Assembly: GCF_013410565.1 (NCBI RefSeq)
Contig: NZ_JACCFO010000001.1
Coordinates: forward strand, 1,488,001-1,552,000
Direction of reading: 5' to 3'
From: Streptomonospora nanhaiensis
Lineage (GTDB): Bacteria > Actinomycetota > Actinomycetes > Streptosporangiales > Streptosporangiaceae
Length of the DNA: 64,000 nt
The position numbers were made by a program, and so were the translations under genes. How positions within the stretch are numbered: position 1 is the first letter of the stretch; each line of letters opens with the position of its first letter. This document shows, piece by piece, positions 62,329-64,000 of this stretch. Under the pieces are notes generated by a model, which was given only the letters and a program-made list of their open reading frames with translations, made no database searches and was not told the origin of the DNA.

Positions 62329-62682
62329 CTATCGCCCCAGACTGAGGGGCGCGAAACTCGGACAGGCATGGATCACCCGCGACCACAACGTCGGGTCGGC
62401 CACCGCCACGTTCGCGGCCAGCGACGCCGCGCTGCCCACCACCAGCAGCGCCCAGGGCAGCACTCCCCCGCGCCGCCCCTGACGGGCGTCGGCCAGCAGC
62501 GCCATCGACGCCGCGACGATCATGCCGTCCACCGACAGCGGGAACAACCCCGCACGCCAAGCCGGCTCACCATGACGCAGGGCCAACTCGAACATGTGGG
62601 CGTAGGACACCACGGCCGCGATCACGGTCAGCAGGCACACGGCCGCCACGGAGGTCCACCGCGGCCAAGAGGACAGAAGCAT
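62329..62682 (-). pseudogene. DUF2637 (SpdB-like) membrane protein, truncated
   Basis: The frame has 117 residues, with helices at about 10-30, 45-62 and 75-95. It contains SYAHMFELALRHGEPAWRAGLFPLSVDGMIVAASMALLADARQGRR, the recognisable DUF2637 core found on conjugative plasmids and integrative elements of streptomycetes. The normal ending after ANVAVADPT (a Pro-Ser-Phe-rich motif) breaks off after about 100 residues, so the C-terminal cytoplasmic domain is lost. It marks this zone as mobile-element debris. Confidence 0.7.
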
Positions 62683-62854
62683 GGCGGGTCACTCACCCTT
62701 TCCCTGGCGAGAGGAACGGCGAGGGAGCCGAAACGCGGCCGCGTCGCTGTGCGTGATGGCGGCACAAGCGCTGGAAACCGACTGGGAGACGGCACCCAGC
62801 GCCCGCCACCGTGGGAGACGGGTGGGAGATCCCAACCTCTCGGGTCAGTACACC

Positions 62855-63085
62855 GATAGCTTCTCCCCCAGCGCGCCGCTCGTCCAGCGGCCGCCGGGTG
62901 AGGTCGGCCTCCTCAACGCCCATCAGGTCGAACACGAAGTAGTGGCAAGGCTCGGTGCGGGGCCACAGGCGTCGGGTAGTGGCGCCCCGGCGCGGCCGCG
63001 CCGCTGCACGCCTGCGAACCAGTCGCCTCCGCCGGCGACCAGCACACGATGTCGTCGTCTACCACGGTGCCAGGCGGCGTGGCGC
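62855..63085 (-). pseudogene. ATP-dependent DNA ligase remnant in three frames
   Basis: Read on the minus strand from 63085, one frame gives DDDIVCWSPAE, a second GGGDWFAGVQRRGRAGA, and a third WPRTEPCHYFVFDLMGVEEADLTRRPLDERRA. Placed in order they match the middle of the adenylation domain of bacterial ATP-dependent DNA ligases (the conserved E-I-V strand, LQRR, and FDLL...DL..RPL.ERR). Two frame changes within 200 bp and missing ends mark it as a decayed fragment. Confidence 0.55.
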
Positions 63086-63142
63086 GCAGCCCAAAGGCGA
63101 CACCCAGTGCCGGTGGTGCAGCCGAGCGCTGACGCGCGCAGA

Positions 63143-63856
63143 TCAGCTCCGGGGGGAGAGGAGGCCATCCACCAGATTGACCCCCTCGACCCCCTCAAGC
63201 GACTCCAGGACGATGGATGCTCCGGCTGCGGCGAGGTCCCCTGCGGATCCGATCCCTGAGGCCACGGCGACCGCGCGGACACCGGCGGCATGGGCCGCGT
63301 GCACGTCGCGCGGAGTGTCCCCGATCACCACGGTGTCGTCGCGGCGGAACTGGGTCTGGTACTTGTGCTCGGCTCTGCGGCGGGCGATGTCGACGAGCAG
63401 CGGCCGGTGGGCGTCGTCATCGCCGTAGGCACCGATGCGCAGGTCAAGGTACTGATCGAGCCCGAAGGTGCCCAGTTTGATGGCGGCCGCAGCACGGGTG
63501 TTGCCGGTCAGCACGGTCTGGACGATCCGGGGATCGGCGTCGAGATCGCGCAGCAGCCTCGACACCCCGGGCAGGATCCGGCCCTGCTCGCGCAGCTCCA
63601 CGATGCGGGAGGTGTAGCTGGCGGCCTGGGCCTGTGCGAACCGCCGGAACAGGCCCTCGTCGTCGGGGAGACCGTGCATGGCGAGGGTCTCGGCGAACAG
63701 CACCGGCTCAGTGTGGCCCTGGGCCTTTGCCATGCCGGCGCTCATGGGACGGCCCGTGGCACGCTCGAAAGCCTCCGCGAACACTATTGCGCCGACCCCG
63801 GCGGTCTCGATCAGGGTGTGGTCGACATCCCAGAGCAGCAGCAGGCGTGCAGGCAT
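63143..63856 (-). CDS. HAD-family phosphatase
   Basis: This 237-residue protein has motif I WDVDHTLIET (Asp10, Asp12), a helical cap (about residues 18-95, with GHTEPVLFAETLAMHGLP), motif II in VLTGNTR, and motif IV in DDTVVIGDTPRDVHAAHAAGVRAVAVASG. It fits phosphoglycolate phosphatase-like enzymes of the HAD class. ATG 63856 follows GGAGA. It is intact and of normal codon use, so it may mark the return to chromosomal sequence at the right side of the accessory region. Confidence 0.85.
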   Translation of the reverse strand: MPARLLLLWDVDHTLIETAGVGAIVFAEAFERATGRPMSAGMAKAQGHTEPVLFAETLAMHGLPDDEGLFRRFAQAQAASYTSRIVELREQGRILPGVSRLLRDLDADPRIVQTVLTGNTRAAAAIKLGTFGLDQYLDLRIGAYGDDDAHRPLLVDIARRRAEHKYQTQFRRDDTVVIGDTPRDVHAAHAAGVRAVAVASGIGSAGDLAAAGASIVLESLEGVEGVNLVDGLLSPRS

Positions 63857-64000
63857 CACGTCTCCGGTTGGTATGGGCTCGCAGTTGAGGCCGGCCAGCC
63901 TTGCGAGCACAGGCTGAATTTGCCGTGCCGCCGGCGATGGCACCGTATCCGGCGCGCGACGGTCACCTCCAGCGTCATTTTCCCGTGCGAGGTCGACGCC

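Noticed and set aside
32938-62833. TGGGAGATCCC occurring at 32938-32948 and 62823-62833 as possible attachment core of the island
   Set aside because: Only 11 bases, partly palindromic, not part of the tRNA, and flanks do not match; too weak to call att sites.

Overview
The window is a 64 kb piece of a very GC-rich actinomycete chromosome. An SsgA-like sporulation protein, type I-E-like CRISPR repeats, a mycobacterial-style leucine-degradation operon and the codon use all point to a sporulating actinomycete, most likely Nocardiopsis or a relative (inference; no 16S or other marker gene is present). Two halves differ sharply: an ordered, core-like half (1 to about 32.9 kb) and a scrambled accessory half (about 32.9 to 63.1 kb).

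Core-like half. After the end of a sulfotransferase-like gene comes a type III Wadjet (anti-plasmid SMC) locus with jetA, jetB and jetC. Its nuclease gene jetD is missing, and a 919-bp non-coding gap containing a perfect 14-bp hairpin lies between jetB and jetC. Then follow superoxide dismutase, a HAD hydrolase, DUF4126 and DUF2630 proteins, a copper pair (csoR-copZ with a visible CsoR operator), type II NADH dehydrogenase, and a TetR repressor divergent from an acyl-CoA carboxylase/acyl-CoA dehydrogenase operon. The biotin carboxylase there carries a large in-frame insertion built on a DNA repeat. Next come an HELGH putative peptidase, a secreted TNT-domain NADase-like protein, a frameshifted alpha/beta hydrolase, thrS, a frameshifted FAD monooxygenase, an SsgB-like protein, a class IV aminotransferase, a roadblock protein and five tRNA genes.

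Accessory half. It begins immediately downstream of tRNA-Val(GAC) with an integrase remnant fused to a truncated CpaF/TadA ATPase. Remains of a conjugation or Tad-like apparatus follow (CpaE-like pseudogene, CpaB-like SAF protein, secreted proteins, a VirB2-like pilin, a TrbL/VirB6-like channel), interleaved with a candidate nuclease of low GC, an anti-sigma-factor-like ATPase, a sigma-like protein, NUDIX and HNH inserts and graspetide-maturase debris. The best preserved unit is a class I lanthipeptide locus of the FxLD type, transcribed leftward: LanS methyltransferase, precursor peptide, hairpin, LanB dehydratase (split by a frameshift) and LanC cyclase. An IS5-family element sits 17 bp upstream of lanS, between it and a divergent XRE regulator with an SDR gene. 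Further right are a ketosynthase fragment, low-GC lipoprotein genes, a second LanB C-terminal remnant fused to a second FxLD methyltransferase, an orphan four-repeat CRISPR array, a DUF2637 remnant, an ATP-dependent DNA ligase remnant and a HAD phosphatase.

Five genes across the window are each broken by the apparent loss of a single base, four of them at G or C runs. These may be sequencing indels or real decay, and this matters for the lanthipeptide dehydratase in particular. All family assignments are from reading the sequence; no database search was run.
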